A DNA stretch of 64,000 nt. It comes from an uncultured Sanguibacteroides sp. GTDB taxonomy: Bacteria > Bacteroidota > Bacteroidia > Bacteroidales > Marinifilaceae. The DNA lies in assembly GCF_900543425.1 (NCBI RefSeq), contig NZ_UQRQ01000009.1, forward strand, positions 1-64,000, read 5' to 3'. The position numbers and the translations under genes are program-made. Below are positions 55,915-62,950 of the stretch, in pieces; position 1 is the first letter of the stretch; each line of letters opens with the position of its first letter. The notes below the pieces were generated by a model. That model was not told the DNA's origin, did not search any database, and saw nothing but the letters and a program-made list of their open reading frames with translations.

Positions 55915-56313
55915 GGGGCAGACCTGGATTTGACAGCATGATGAATAGGTATGTAAGCATGTCGGGCGTAGTGAAGCCGGCCCGTTAATCCCGGACGCAA
56001 AATTTTAATTGGCGAAAGAAATTACGCTCTTGCTGCCTAATCGAATCACAGTAGATTGAGGCTTAATCTCCGCTCAAGGATAGTGGAGACAAGACATCCC
56101 GCCGGAGGATCCACCTTGTTCCAACCGGCATTCGGGGTGCAGGCAATACAAGGTTAGCCGATGTCACGCTTCGAGGCGTAGGTGAAATTCAGAAGCTAAG
56201 GTGCAGTTTGGGTGCTTTTTTCCGGGCTGCATTCGAAAACCAATAAAAAGCTAAGCATGTAGAAAGCATATTGATTCCGTGTTTGGACCAGGGTTCGATT
56301 CCCTGCTGCTCCA
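55915..56313 (+). ncRNA. ssrA: Transfer-messenger RNA (tmRNA)
   Basis: tmRNA rescues stalled ribosomes and adds a degradation tag. The tRNA-like ends pair: GGGGCAG at 55915 with CTGCTCC at 56306-56312, followed by the discriminator A (56313). The T-arm GGTTCGATTCC is intact. The tag frame runs 56011-56040 and reads GERNYALAA then stop, close to the known Bacteroidetes tags GETNYALAA and GENNYALAA; the AA end is the ClpX degron. The CCA end is not fully encoded: the genome reads CGA after the discriminator. A prophage integrase gene follows 200 bases later, so the 3' end is probably the attachment site. Confidence 0.95.
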
Positions 56314-56330
56314 CGAAGTTCTTTAAAATT
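56268..56330 (+). other. Probable prophage attachment site (attL or attR) at the 3' end of ssrA
   Basis: The tRNA-like 3' end of ssrA is a frequent target for tyrosine integrases, and an integrase gene starts at 56515. The element must carry a copy of the ssrA end so that the gene stays whole. The exact crossover core cannot be set because the other att copy lies beyond the window; no second copy of the ssrA end is found in 56331-64000. Confidence 0.65.
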
Positions 56331-56349
56331 ATTGAAAATCAACAACTTA

Positions 56350-56442
56350 CAACGGACACTTAATTTATTAAAATGTCCGTTGTCGAGTTCATTTAACGTT
56401 ACGAGTTAAAAGCAAACACGTTACGAAGATTTTCAACGGACA
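56350..56442. repeat. Inverted and direct repeats beside the integrase
   Basis: CAACGGACA (56350-56358) is repeated inverted as TGTCCGTTG (56374-56382) and directly at 56434-56442. CGTTACGA occurs twice (56397-56404, 56419-56426; 22 bases apart). The arrangement fits integrase arm-type or excisionase binding sites between att and int. Confidence 0.5.
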
Positions 56443-56514
56443 AGTTGCGGACAAAATGGACAGTTGATTTCATACTACTCTGATTTTTAAGTTGGGGAAT
56501 TTAAAACAGACAAA

Positions 56515-57720
56515 ATGAAACAACGAGAAGTTATTGCAACAATACCCAAATTATGCGAAGGTAAGGAATGGTACGTTTACTTTTCTGTTCGTAATCCGCG
56601 AACCGGGCGCATGGAAAGGCAAAAGATTCGAAGAGGTTTTAACGAATTGAAAACCTATGCCCAAAAAAGAGAACATGGACAGAAATTAATCAATCAATAT
56701 TCAGAATTACTGAAAAACGGCTGGACTCCCTGGTCTGATTCTGATAAAATTTATGAGGATCAGATCCAATACAAGAATGAATCGGAAATTTTTGGATATT
56801 TAAAAAGAAGTAATAACTGTACCCGGAAATTATCTTCAGAGTTCCTTTTATACAAACAGGGTGCCTTAAAAGAAAAAACATATTCTTCGTATCAAAGCAA
56901 AATGCGAATTTTCACTTTATGGTTAGAAAAAAACGGTTTTGGTAAATATGACATAACGGCAATTAATAATAAAATTATATTGAACTTCTTCGATTACATT
57001 ATAAATACACGAAATCTTGATAAAGTAACAGTAACAACATACAAAATAAAAATTAAAGCTTTCTTCGATTTCTTAATCAGAAAAAAGTATATTAATAATA
57101 ATCCCGTTTACGATATTCCAGCAGCAAGAAAAAAAGTGGATGCAGCTCCAAAACCCATCACTCCAGATGATTTAAAAAAACTACTCGTTTGTATACAAAA
57201 AGATGATCCTCAATTATATCTCGCTTGCATGATGCAGTACTACTGCGCAATTCGCCCCGGCACTGAGTTAAGATTACTAAAAATCAAACACATCGATTTT
57301 TATTCTGGAAAAATAACAATAAACATAATCGATAGTAAAGCTCCACGACAAGATGTTATCCAAATTCCACGACAATTACACGAACTAATAACAACGGTAT
57401 ATCAGCTACAAAATTTTAATAAAGAATTCTTCATTTTTGGACGTAAAGGCATACCGGGATATGAAGAACTCGGGAAAAACACATTGCGCAATCGGTTCAA
57501 TAAATTTCGTGATAAACTAAAACTAAGCAAAGAATATAAATTTTACAGCTTTAAACACACCGGAGCGGGACTTCTACTTGATTCTGGAGTGACATTTAAG
57601 GACCTAATGGACCATCTTCGGCATCACGACATCGAAAGCACATACCATTACATCAGAAAATATAAGGGAAATACTAACGAAAAAATAAGAAATCATTTTC
57701 CGGATCCATTTTCAATCTAA
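56515..57720 (+). CDS. Tyrosine-type site-specific integrase
   Basis: A 401-residue phage integrase. Order: an arm-binding N-terminal domain (about 1-95), a core-binding SAM-like domain (about 105-200, YSSYQSKMRIFTLWLEKNGFG), then the catalytic domain. Catalytic residues are Arg247 (AIRPGTELR), Lys in the beta-hairpin region, His348 and the nucleophile Tyr379 (STYHYIRKY). The usual HxxR box reads YSFK (344-347), so the arginine is a lysine, as I recall for many Bacteroidetes integrases with a YSxKHTG box. It faces away from ssrA and is likely the enzyme that integrated the phage there. Confidence 0.9.
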   Translation: MKQREVIATIPKLCEGKEWYVYFSVRNPRTGRMERQKIRRGFNELKTYAQKREHGQKLINQYSELLKNGWTPWSDSDKIYEDQIQYKNESEIFGYLKRSNNCTRKLSSEFLLYKQGALKEKTYSSYQSKMRIFTLWLEKNGFGKYDITAINNKIILNFFDYIINTRNLDKVTVTTYKIKIKAFFDFLIRKKYINNNPVYDIPAARKKVDAAPKPITPDDLKKLLVCIQKDDPQLYLACMMQYYCAIRPGTELRLLKIKHIDFYSGKITINIIDSKAPRQDVIQIPRQLHELITTVYQLQNFNKEFFIFGRKGIPGYEELGKNTLRNRFNKFRDKLKLSKEYKFYSFKHTGAGLLLDSGVTFKDLMDHLRHHDIESTYHYIRKYKGNTNEKIRNHFPDPFSI

Positions 57721-57726
57721 AAAAAG

Positions 57727-57748
57727 AGGAGCGTTTAAACGCACCTAA
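57727..57748. terminator. Possible terminator between integrase and lysis genes
   Basis: A GCGTTTAAACGC palindrome (57731-57742) flanked by weakly pairing bases lies between the convergent integrase and spanin genes, with A-runs on one side. It is short, so the call is tentative. Confidence 0.3.
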
Positions 57749-57766
57749 ATCCAAAATATACTATAA

Positions 57767-58207
57767 CTACAAAAATCTACGAACAATTTTCCAAAAGGAT
57801 GGGGCTGAACACGCCGCCAAAACAAGTACGATCCACCACATTATATCAGGTATTCTATTTTTAATAACTTCTACCGGGTAAGGAACTTGTATTTCTTTTT
57901 GTTTAAATTTTAGCAGCGAATCGTATTTAGCTTTTAAACATGAATAATCCCTTGTAAGTTCTTTGTAAGAATCACGATACCGGTAAAGTTCAGTACGCAA
58001 CACGTTACCTTTATCATCAACGATTATAACAGTAGAATCTTTCAAAACGATCGAATCCTTAATGCTCGCTTTTTCTTTTATTACAACGGAATCCCTCTTT
58101 ATAACCGAATCTCTTGTTATAACGTTATTCTCAACCGGGATATATTTTACCCGACCGCAGGCAACAAAGAGTAAACAAATGCAGAATAATAACAAGTAAT
58201 TTTTCAT
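57767..58207 (-). CDS. Candidate unimolecular spanin (u-spanin) of the prophage
   Basis: A 146-residue protein from ATG 58207, four bases after the endolysin stop. It has a lipoprotein signal (MKNYLLLFCICLLFVAC; Cys17), a long hydrophilic middle of about 95 residues with many charged heptads (DSVIKRDSVVIKEKASIKDSIVLKDSTVI; a coiled-coil or beta region), and a C-terminal membrane helix (IMWWIVLVLAACSAPSFW) with a basic end. An N-terminal lipid anchor in the outer membrane plus a C-terminal inner-membrane helix is exactly the plan of u-spanins such as T1 gp11, which fuse the two membranes at the end of lysis. The TTG at 58219 is a weaker start. Confidence 0.7.
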   Translation of the reverse strand: MKNYLLLFCICLLFVACGRVKYIPVENNVITRDSVIKRDSVVIKEKASIKDSIVLKDSTVIIVDDKGNVLRTELYRYRDSYKELTRDYSCLKAKYDSLLKFKQKEIQVPYPVEVIKNRIPDIMWWIVLVLAACSAPSFWKIVRRFL

Positions 58208-58211
58208 AATC

Positions 58212-58673
58212 CTATCCAAAATAATTTATCTTTTTACCGTTCAAATAGTCATAAATATCCAGATGTACCCAACTCACGCCACGCTCTATGCGTATTGGAT
58301 AAGGCAACAAACACATATTTGCAGCTATTTTTGTTCGTACCTCCTCGGCTGTCATTCCTTTTACTTCAAAATCAACTCCGGCTCCATTACAATGCGCAGA
58401 TAGATATATCTCTCCTCTTTCTGTTTTATCTTTAACCAGTTTACAGATATTACACCTTAATCCTCGTTGCGAAGACGACCCTCCCGAATCCCAGTTATTC
58501 ACATATACTGGAACTTTAAGAATATCTCTCCGGACAATTAGAAGAGTAAGGAGCAATTCGGTATCTAAGAATTGCCAACTATTTTCTACAAATTTTCTAT
58601 AAGTATGTGGGCAAACAAGCTCCCGGATATCAAAGAACCGTTTTAGTTCATTAATTATATCACTTCGATTCAT
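58212..58673 (-). CDS. Phage endolysin, peptidase M15 family
   Basis: A 153-residue peptidoglycan peptidase. The zinc-binding motifs of M15 (D-Ala-D-Ala carboxypeptidase/endopeptidase) are SAHCNGAGVDF (S-x-H-x6-D) and WVHLDIYD (H-x-D); the catalytic glutamate is probably the one near RIERG. No signal peptide, so it depends on the holin to reach the cell wall. The start overlaps the holin gene by 14 bases, and the spanin gene follows after four. Together the three form an ordinary lysis cassette. Confidence 0.85.
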   Translation of the reverse strand: MNRSDIINELKRFFDIRELVCPHTYRKFVENSWQFLDTELLLTLLIVRRDILKVPVYVNNWDSGGSSSQRGLRCNICKLVKDKTERGEIYLSAHCNGAGVDFEVKGMTAEEVRTKIAANMCLLPYPIRIERGVSWVHLDIYDYLNGKKINYFG

Positions 58674-59115
58674 CCGAAACCTCCTTTCCCAAATAATTAT
58701 TCAAACCCGGAATTTTTTTTGCGAATTCGATACTCAAAACATCATACAGGAAAGCTATTGCTCTACTATTCGGAAATAATAATTTCAAATTACGAAGCAT
58801 GTTCACCCCGTAAAAATAAAACACGGAATAACTCACGAAACTAACACATTGCAAAGCTCCATCTATATTACCTTTCTGCTTACCAATAAAAAAGATAGCA
58901 CAAACAAGCAAAAAGAATATCGTCGCCTCGGAAACACAGCGAAAGGCTTTTTTAAATTTAAATTCCTCGTCATTCACAATTATTGCGGCTAACAAACCAA
59001 AACAAAAGTTCAACAAAAAAATTACTAACATAGAAATCAAATCTCCCGATATTGGGTTTAAATATGCCATAAGCCCCGTGAAAACACAAACAACTAACGC
59101 TTTAAAATTTTCCAT
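58660..59115 (-). CDS. Phage holin
   Basis: A 151-residue protein with about three to four membrane helices (ALVVCVFTGLMAYL; ISMLVIFLLNFCFGLLAAIIV; ATIFFLLVCAIFFIG; VSFVSYSVFYFYGV) and a hydrophilic C-terminal tail. The size, helix count and position directly before the endolysin fit a holin that opens the inner membrane. It is preceded by a strong ribosome binding site (AGGAGGTG), unusual in this genome. Not homologous by eye to any holin type I can name. Confidence 0.7.
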   Translation of the reverse strand: MENFKALVVCVFTGLMAYLNPISGDLISMLVIFLLNFCFGLLAAIIVNDEEFKFKKAFRCVSEATIFFLLVCAIFFIGKQKGNIDGALQCVSFVSYSVFYFYGVNMLRNLKLLFPNSRAIAFLYDVLSIEFAKKIPGLNNYLGKEVSDESK

Positions 59116-59137
59116 TTTGCACCTCCTTATCTTAAAT

Positions 59138-59551
59138 TTATACTTTACCGCGATACTTTAAGAATGCAAGGAATCTTCGTGAATTAAGATAAAGAAGGTT
59201 ATTTTCATTCCTATACGCTTCCTTCTCGAAACTTATGTTTTCATAAGCGATTTTGGCATCACGAGAGATAATTAAGCGCATAATAAATTCTATTCCATAT
59301 AGGATATAATAAAGAATAGGAACAAAAAACAGGAACCACCACGAGAAATAATCAGTTACATGCAATAACAGACACACAACAATACCCAAGATTATACACT
59401 CGATCCATTGCCGAACATGAATCCGTTCATGATAAATTTCTTCCGTGTTTAAATAATCCTCCTTTGTAAAACAAAAACCCAATAGCATAATACGATTACA
59501 TCTCGAAACTAAAATATTTTTAGCCAACCAATTGTTGTAAAACACTTTCAT
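59138..59551 (-). CDS. HExxH membrane protein (putative metalloprotease-like) of the prophage
   Basis: A 137-residue protein with HERIHVRQWIE (His41, Glu42, His45) followed by two membrane helices (CIILGIVVCLLLHV; WWFLFFVPILYYILYGIEFIM). A soluble tail with FEKEAYRNENNLLYLNSRRFLAFLKY follows; its glutamates could supply a third zinc ligand. This layout recalls a family of small Bacteroidetes proteins with HERIH-Q and FExEAYxNE motifs, of unknown function. It lies between the tail spike and the holin. It could be a host-derived or lysis-linked protease; activity is not shown. Confidence 0.55.
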   Translation of the reverse strand: MKVFYNNWLAKNILVSRCNRIMLLGFCFTKEDYLNTEEIYHERIHVRQWIECIILGIVVCLLLHVTDYFSWWFLFFVPILYYILYGIEFIMRLIISRDAKIAYENISFEKEAYRNENNLLYLNSRRFLAFLKYRGKV

Positions 59552-59555
59552 ATCT

Positions 59556-62500
59556 TTATAATTTTAAAAGTTCAATAAAGTTTATACCAAAATATTTCGA
59601 CTTCTCGGACCAGATTTTGATTAACAACTTACCATCAGTCACGGCAATATTTGTAAATTCAAACCAATTCACCGAGTTGTTCGTTAGCGAGAAAGCCGGA
59701 GTCGGCAGGGTTTGCTCCACGCCGTTTATCGCGACATGACCGTTCGCGCTCGATTCGTCCCTTGAAGTAGAAGATAAAATTTTAATTCGATAAGTTCCGT
59801 TAGGAACTTTAAGCCCATACACGGGATAAGTTGTTCCGTTATACTTGTAAGCGTGTTGATAGAATTTAAAATACTCTATATCGTACGGTAAACCGGTAAC
59901 TCCTGTCAGATCAGGCCCGAAATTTTGAGTAAAATTTTGGTACGCTTCCCCGGTAGCGGCGGCCCTCTCCTCTTTTGTCATGATTGAAAAATCGGTAAGA
60001 AGATTCCCTCCTGAATCGTACAATTCTGTTTGTCCTCCCACGGTGACCCCGTTCACGTTACCGGCGTTAATCGTTTTTCCTGTAACGGAATCCGCTTCGC
60101 ATGTTCCGCCTCCAACTAACGTGTTTCGCATAGCGATGAGAATTTCAACACTCCCTATAACCGAACCAGCTGGTTTAACCTGAACGGATTTTGTGGCGAC
60201 AACGGCAGAGTTCGCAAGAGAACGAGCCGTTATGGTTACATTTCCTTCCGCGACACCTCGAACGAGTCCCGTGTTATCTATCGTTGCGAATGCGATATTA
60301 GAAGAACTCCAAACTATTTCTCTCTGGGTCGTGTCGGTGGGGGTGTAGGCTACAGACAGTTGCAAGTCTTCCCCTGTCTTCACGTTTGCATTTCCGGTTA
60401 TGTTTAGAGCCGTCACTGGAACTTCACCTGCAGGAGTTTCTATGTACTCGATTGTATCGGACACGATAGAACTTTCCCCGATGGAATTTTTAACCTGGAC
60501 ATATACAGTTTTAATCCCGAATCCGGATGAAAGAGAGTAGGAAATGTTCCCGGTATACGTTATCCAGTTTGCCGTTGACAAATCCGCCATTTCGCCTATC
60601 CTGTAATGCGATGGTGTTCCTGTTAAAGCTAATGTCATCGTAACGTTCTGATTCATTGTCGTGGGATTTCCGGCGTTAATCATGGCAGATGTTAGAGCAA
60701 CCGGATCCGGTTGTTTATTTATCCGGTTTAAAAACGATTCCTTTAATTCCGGCTTAAGCTGATTAACGAAATACAGGGCGTTTGTTTTATCCCAGTTGTC
60801 CTGGCTTCCTTCAAATTTGGCCGTAAATTCTTCGGCATATTGAAGTAGGTTAGAATTACAGTTAAGATTTAACAATAATTTCCCGGCGTTGATAGCGTGA
60901 GAAACACCCTTTACAACATCATTAACAACGATATTCACGATATTAGAAACATTTGTTATTCCGGACAATAATAGACTGAAATCCGGGTAATAAAAATACT
61001 GTCCGGAGGGAATATACATGTCTAAATGTAACGTGCTGCCCGTTACAGATTTTCGTATAACGGAATTTGTTCGAATGTAATAGTACTCGTAAAATTCGTC
61101 CGGGGTGCAAAACCAAACGGAATCGTCCCCGTCTTTACCGTACATGTCGTTCATCCATTTTAACCATTCGACCCAATCCGTATTTGTTCTATGTGCTCCA
61201 ACGGTACACCACTTACGAGCCTCTAAAGCGGCATTACGAATCCCTGTAACGTAAGTTTTTAAAGTCGGTATGTCAGCCGGGAACAAGCGATGTATATTTT
61301 TCTTGTATAGACTTCCCGCGAAAGTAGCCGGAAAAAATTGATTGTCGGCATTTCCACCTTCCGAAAGTACAAGTAAAAAAGGATCAAATCGTTTTGCCGC
61401 CTCGACATAATTATCATTCCCGTCAGGCCTATACATAATTTTCATCCCCCGATTTGCTAAACGATTTATACATGTCGTTTCGTCTTCCTCGTAGCCACTC
61501 ATAATGTTGCTAATCGAATTTATATCCCACTTGTCGGCATTTATGTTATGTTGTCCAACACTACAACCAAACTTTAGCATCGGCTTGATATCATCCCAAA
61601 CCATTGCGGGCTGCATGAAACGATATTTGTTGGTCGTGTTTCCCTGGTCTACAACAATTTTCGTGTCCATGTTCGGAACCCCGTTTTTTCCCACGTTTGG
61701 CCAAATAGCAATAGCATGGGCGAACCTTCGCTCGTTTCCGGCTCCGTCCGTGTAGCCTAACGTTTTTCCCGTCCGGGGTAGAGCGGATTGAGGAAAATCG
61801 TTTGCAGCTGCTTGGGCTGCATGGTAGAAGTCTTCCGTGCAGACGGGTAAATCGTTTATAGCCGCAAAAGTGGCACAGTAAGAACTTGCATTCGCGTCGT
61901 CCGTGATCAATGAGACAAGCATGCTTTTGTTATATTTCAACTTTGGAAATTCGACCTGAACCGCGTTAGGATCCACGCCCCCGGCAAGTTCAATATCTAC
62001 CGAAACTCGTTCCCCGAAGTATTTAACGTACTCTATTAATACCGTGGCGTTTAAGTCCAGAGTAGTTGTCTCCTTGCATTTTATAACAATCCTTGTCGAG
62101 AAATCAGGGGCGACAAATACTTTAACAACATCGTATAGATTGTAAAAGAATTCCGAATCGATCTTCGTGTTAGTGCTTACTACAAAGGCCGAGATATTTA
62201 AATACATGTTGTTACCGAGAGGTTCGGTAGACAGAATAAACTCTTTTGTGGCCCCGGTATTTTTTGGTAAACTCGAAATTTTTGCGGTCCGTTGAAAAAT
62301 TTGGGAATCGATAATCCCGGCCTCGTTCGAGTATCCCAGACGCCCGATTCGTTTTTCTTTAGTAGAAATAACGAGAGGATTCGTTATAGCATCTTGCACC
62401 TCGGCGGCGACGAGATTCTTTATCGTCCCTTTTAATTTTTCTGTTTCGTTCGTTACATATTGTTCTAACGCAGGGATTCGATCGTTAACGTTATTTTCAA

Positions 62501-62624
62501 CGTACGTTTTCCAAACCGACATGGGGACAATATATGTTTTACCGTTTATAACCGCTAAAACCTTTTCTTCTCCTGTTACGGGAGAAGATGATACCGGTAA
62601 ATCTGGAATTCTTATTTCTGGCAT
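59556..62624 (-). CDS. Tail spike/fibre with polysaccharide-deacetylase-like and Ig-like domains
   Basis: A 1022-residue phage receptor-binding protein. The N-terminus (PEIRIPDLPVSSSPVTGEEKVLAVINGKTYIVP) is typical of tail-attachment segments. Residues about 235-520 resemble a NodB deacetylase fold: LITDDAN (Asp242, Asp243) as the DD metal motif, VGQH (His359) as motif 2, and MYRPDGN as motif 3 (RPxG). The second histidine of the HxxxH pair is replaced by Asn/Ala, so activity is uncertain. A BIG2 Ig-like domain (VTALNITGNANVKTGEDLQLSV...WSSSNIAFATIDNTGLVRGV) follows at about 735-815, and the last 190 residues form a malectin-like or carbohydrate-binding module. It may remove acetyl groups from the host capsule. 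Confidence 0.75.
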   Translation of the reverse strand: MPEIRIPDLPVSSSPVTGEEKVLAVINGKTYIVPMSVWKTYVENNVNDRIPALEQYVTNETEKLKGTIKNLVAAEVQDAITNPLVISTKEKRIGRLGYSNEAGIIDSQIFQRTAKISSLPKNTGATKEFILSTEPLGNNMYLNISAFVVSTNTKIDSEFFYNLYDVVKVFVAPDFSTRIVIKCKETTTLDLNATVLIEYVKYFGERVSVDIELAGGVDPNAVQVEFPKLKYNKSMLVSLITDDANASSYCATFAAINDLPVCTEDFYHAAQAAANDFPQSALPRTGKTLGYTDGAGNERRFAHAIAIWPNVGKNGVPNMDTKIVVDQGNTTNKYRFMQPAMVWDDIKPMLKFGCSVGQHNINADKWDINSISNIMSGYEEDETTCINRLANRGMKIMYRPDGNDNYVEAAKRFDPFLLVLSEGGNADNQFFPATFAGSLYKKNIHRLFPADIPTLKTYVTGIRNAALEARKWCTVGAHRTNTDWVEWLKWMNDMYGKDGDDSVWFCTPDEFYEYYYIRTNSVIRKSVTGSTLHLDMYIPSGQYFYYPDFSLLLSGITNVSNIVNIVVNDVVKGVSHAINAGKLLLNLNCNSNLLQYAEEFTAKFEGSQDNWDKTNALYFVNQLKPELKESFLNRINKQPDPVALTSAMINAGNPTTMNQNVTMTLALTGTPSHYRIGEMADLSTANWITYTGNISYSLSSGFGIKTVYVQVKNSIGESSIVSDTIEYIETPAGEVPVTALNITGNANVKTGEDLQLSVAYTPTDTTQREIVWSSSNIAFATIDNTGLVRGVAEGNVTITARSLANSAVVATKSVQVKPAGSVIGSVEILIAMRNTLVGGGTCEADSVTGKTINAGNVNGVTVGGQTELYDSGGNLLTDFSIMTKEERAAATGEAYQNFTQNFGPDLTGVTGLPYDIEYFKFYQHAYKYNGTTYPVYGLKVPNGTYRIKILSSTSRDESSANGHVAINGVEQTLPTPAFSLTNNSVNWFEFTNIAVTDGKLLIKIWSEKSKYFGINFIELLKL

Positions 62625-62947
62625 AAATTATCAATTTTATAAAAAAGACTTTTATTTAACCCGGTTACGCATTTTTGCTCGTCCGCGAAACGTATAACAA
62701 CATTCTTTAATGTCGTCGATTCGATGTCAACAAGCTCGATTTCTTTCTCGAAATCTTTTTCCTTGTTATAAAGTTTTCCTTTTTTGTAAATATCTGCCTG
62801 TTGTATTTCCAGATTGGAAAATTCGATTTTAGGGAGAAGATTATCTAAAACTTTACGTTCCTGCAATCCAGATTCTCCAACTTCTAAAATTTTTAAGAGA
62901 TTAATTCTCTCCATCACGTTCAATTTTAATTTTTCCATGATATTCAT
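62612..62947 (-). CDS. Small phage protein of unknown function
   Basis: A 111-residue, mostly charged protein (KLKLNVMERINLLKILEVGESGLQERKVLDNLLPKIEF). It overlaps the tail spike gene start by 13 bases and follows the tail-tip gene by three, so translation is coupled. The position between two tail genes suggests a tail accessory or assembly role, but no family was recognised. Confidence 0.6.
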   Translation of the reverse strand: MNIMEKLKLNVMERINLLKILEVGESGLQERKVLDNLLPKIEFSNLEIQQADIYKKGKLYNKEKDFEKEIELVDIESTTLKNVVIRFADEQKCVTGLNKSLFYKIDNLCQK

Positions 62948-62950
62948 TTT

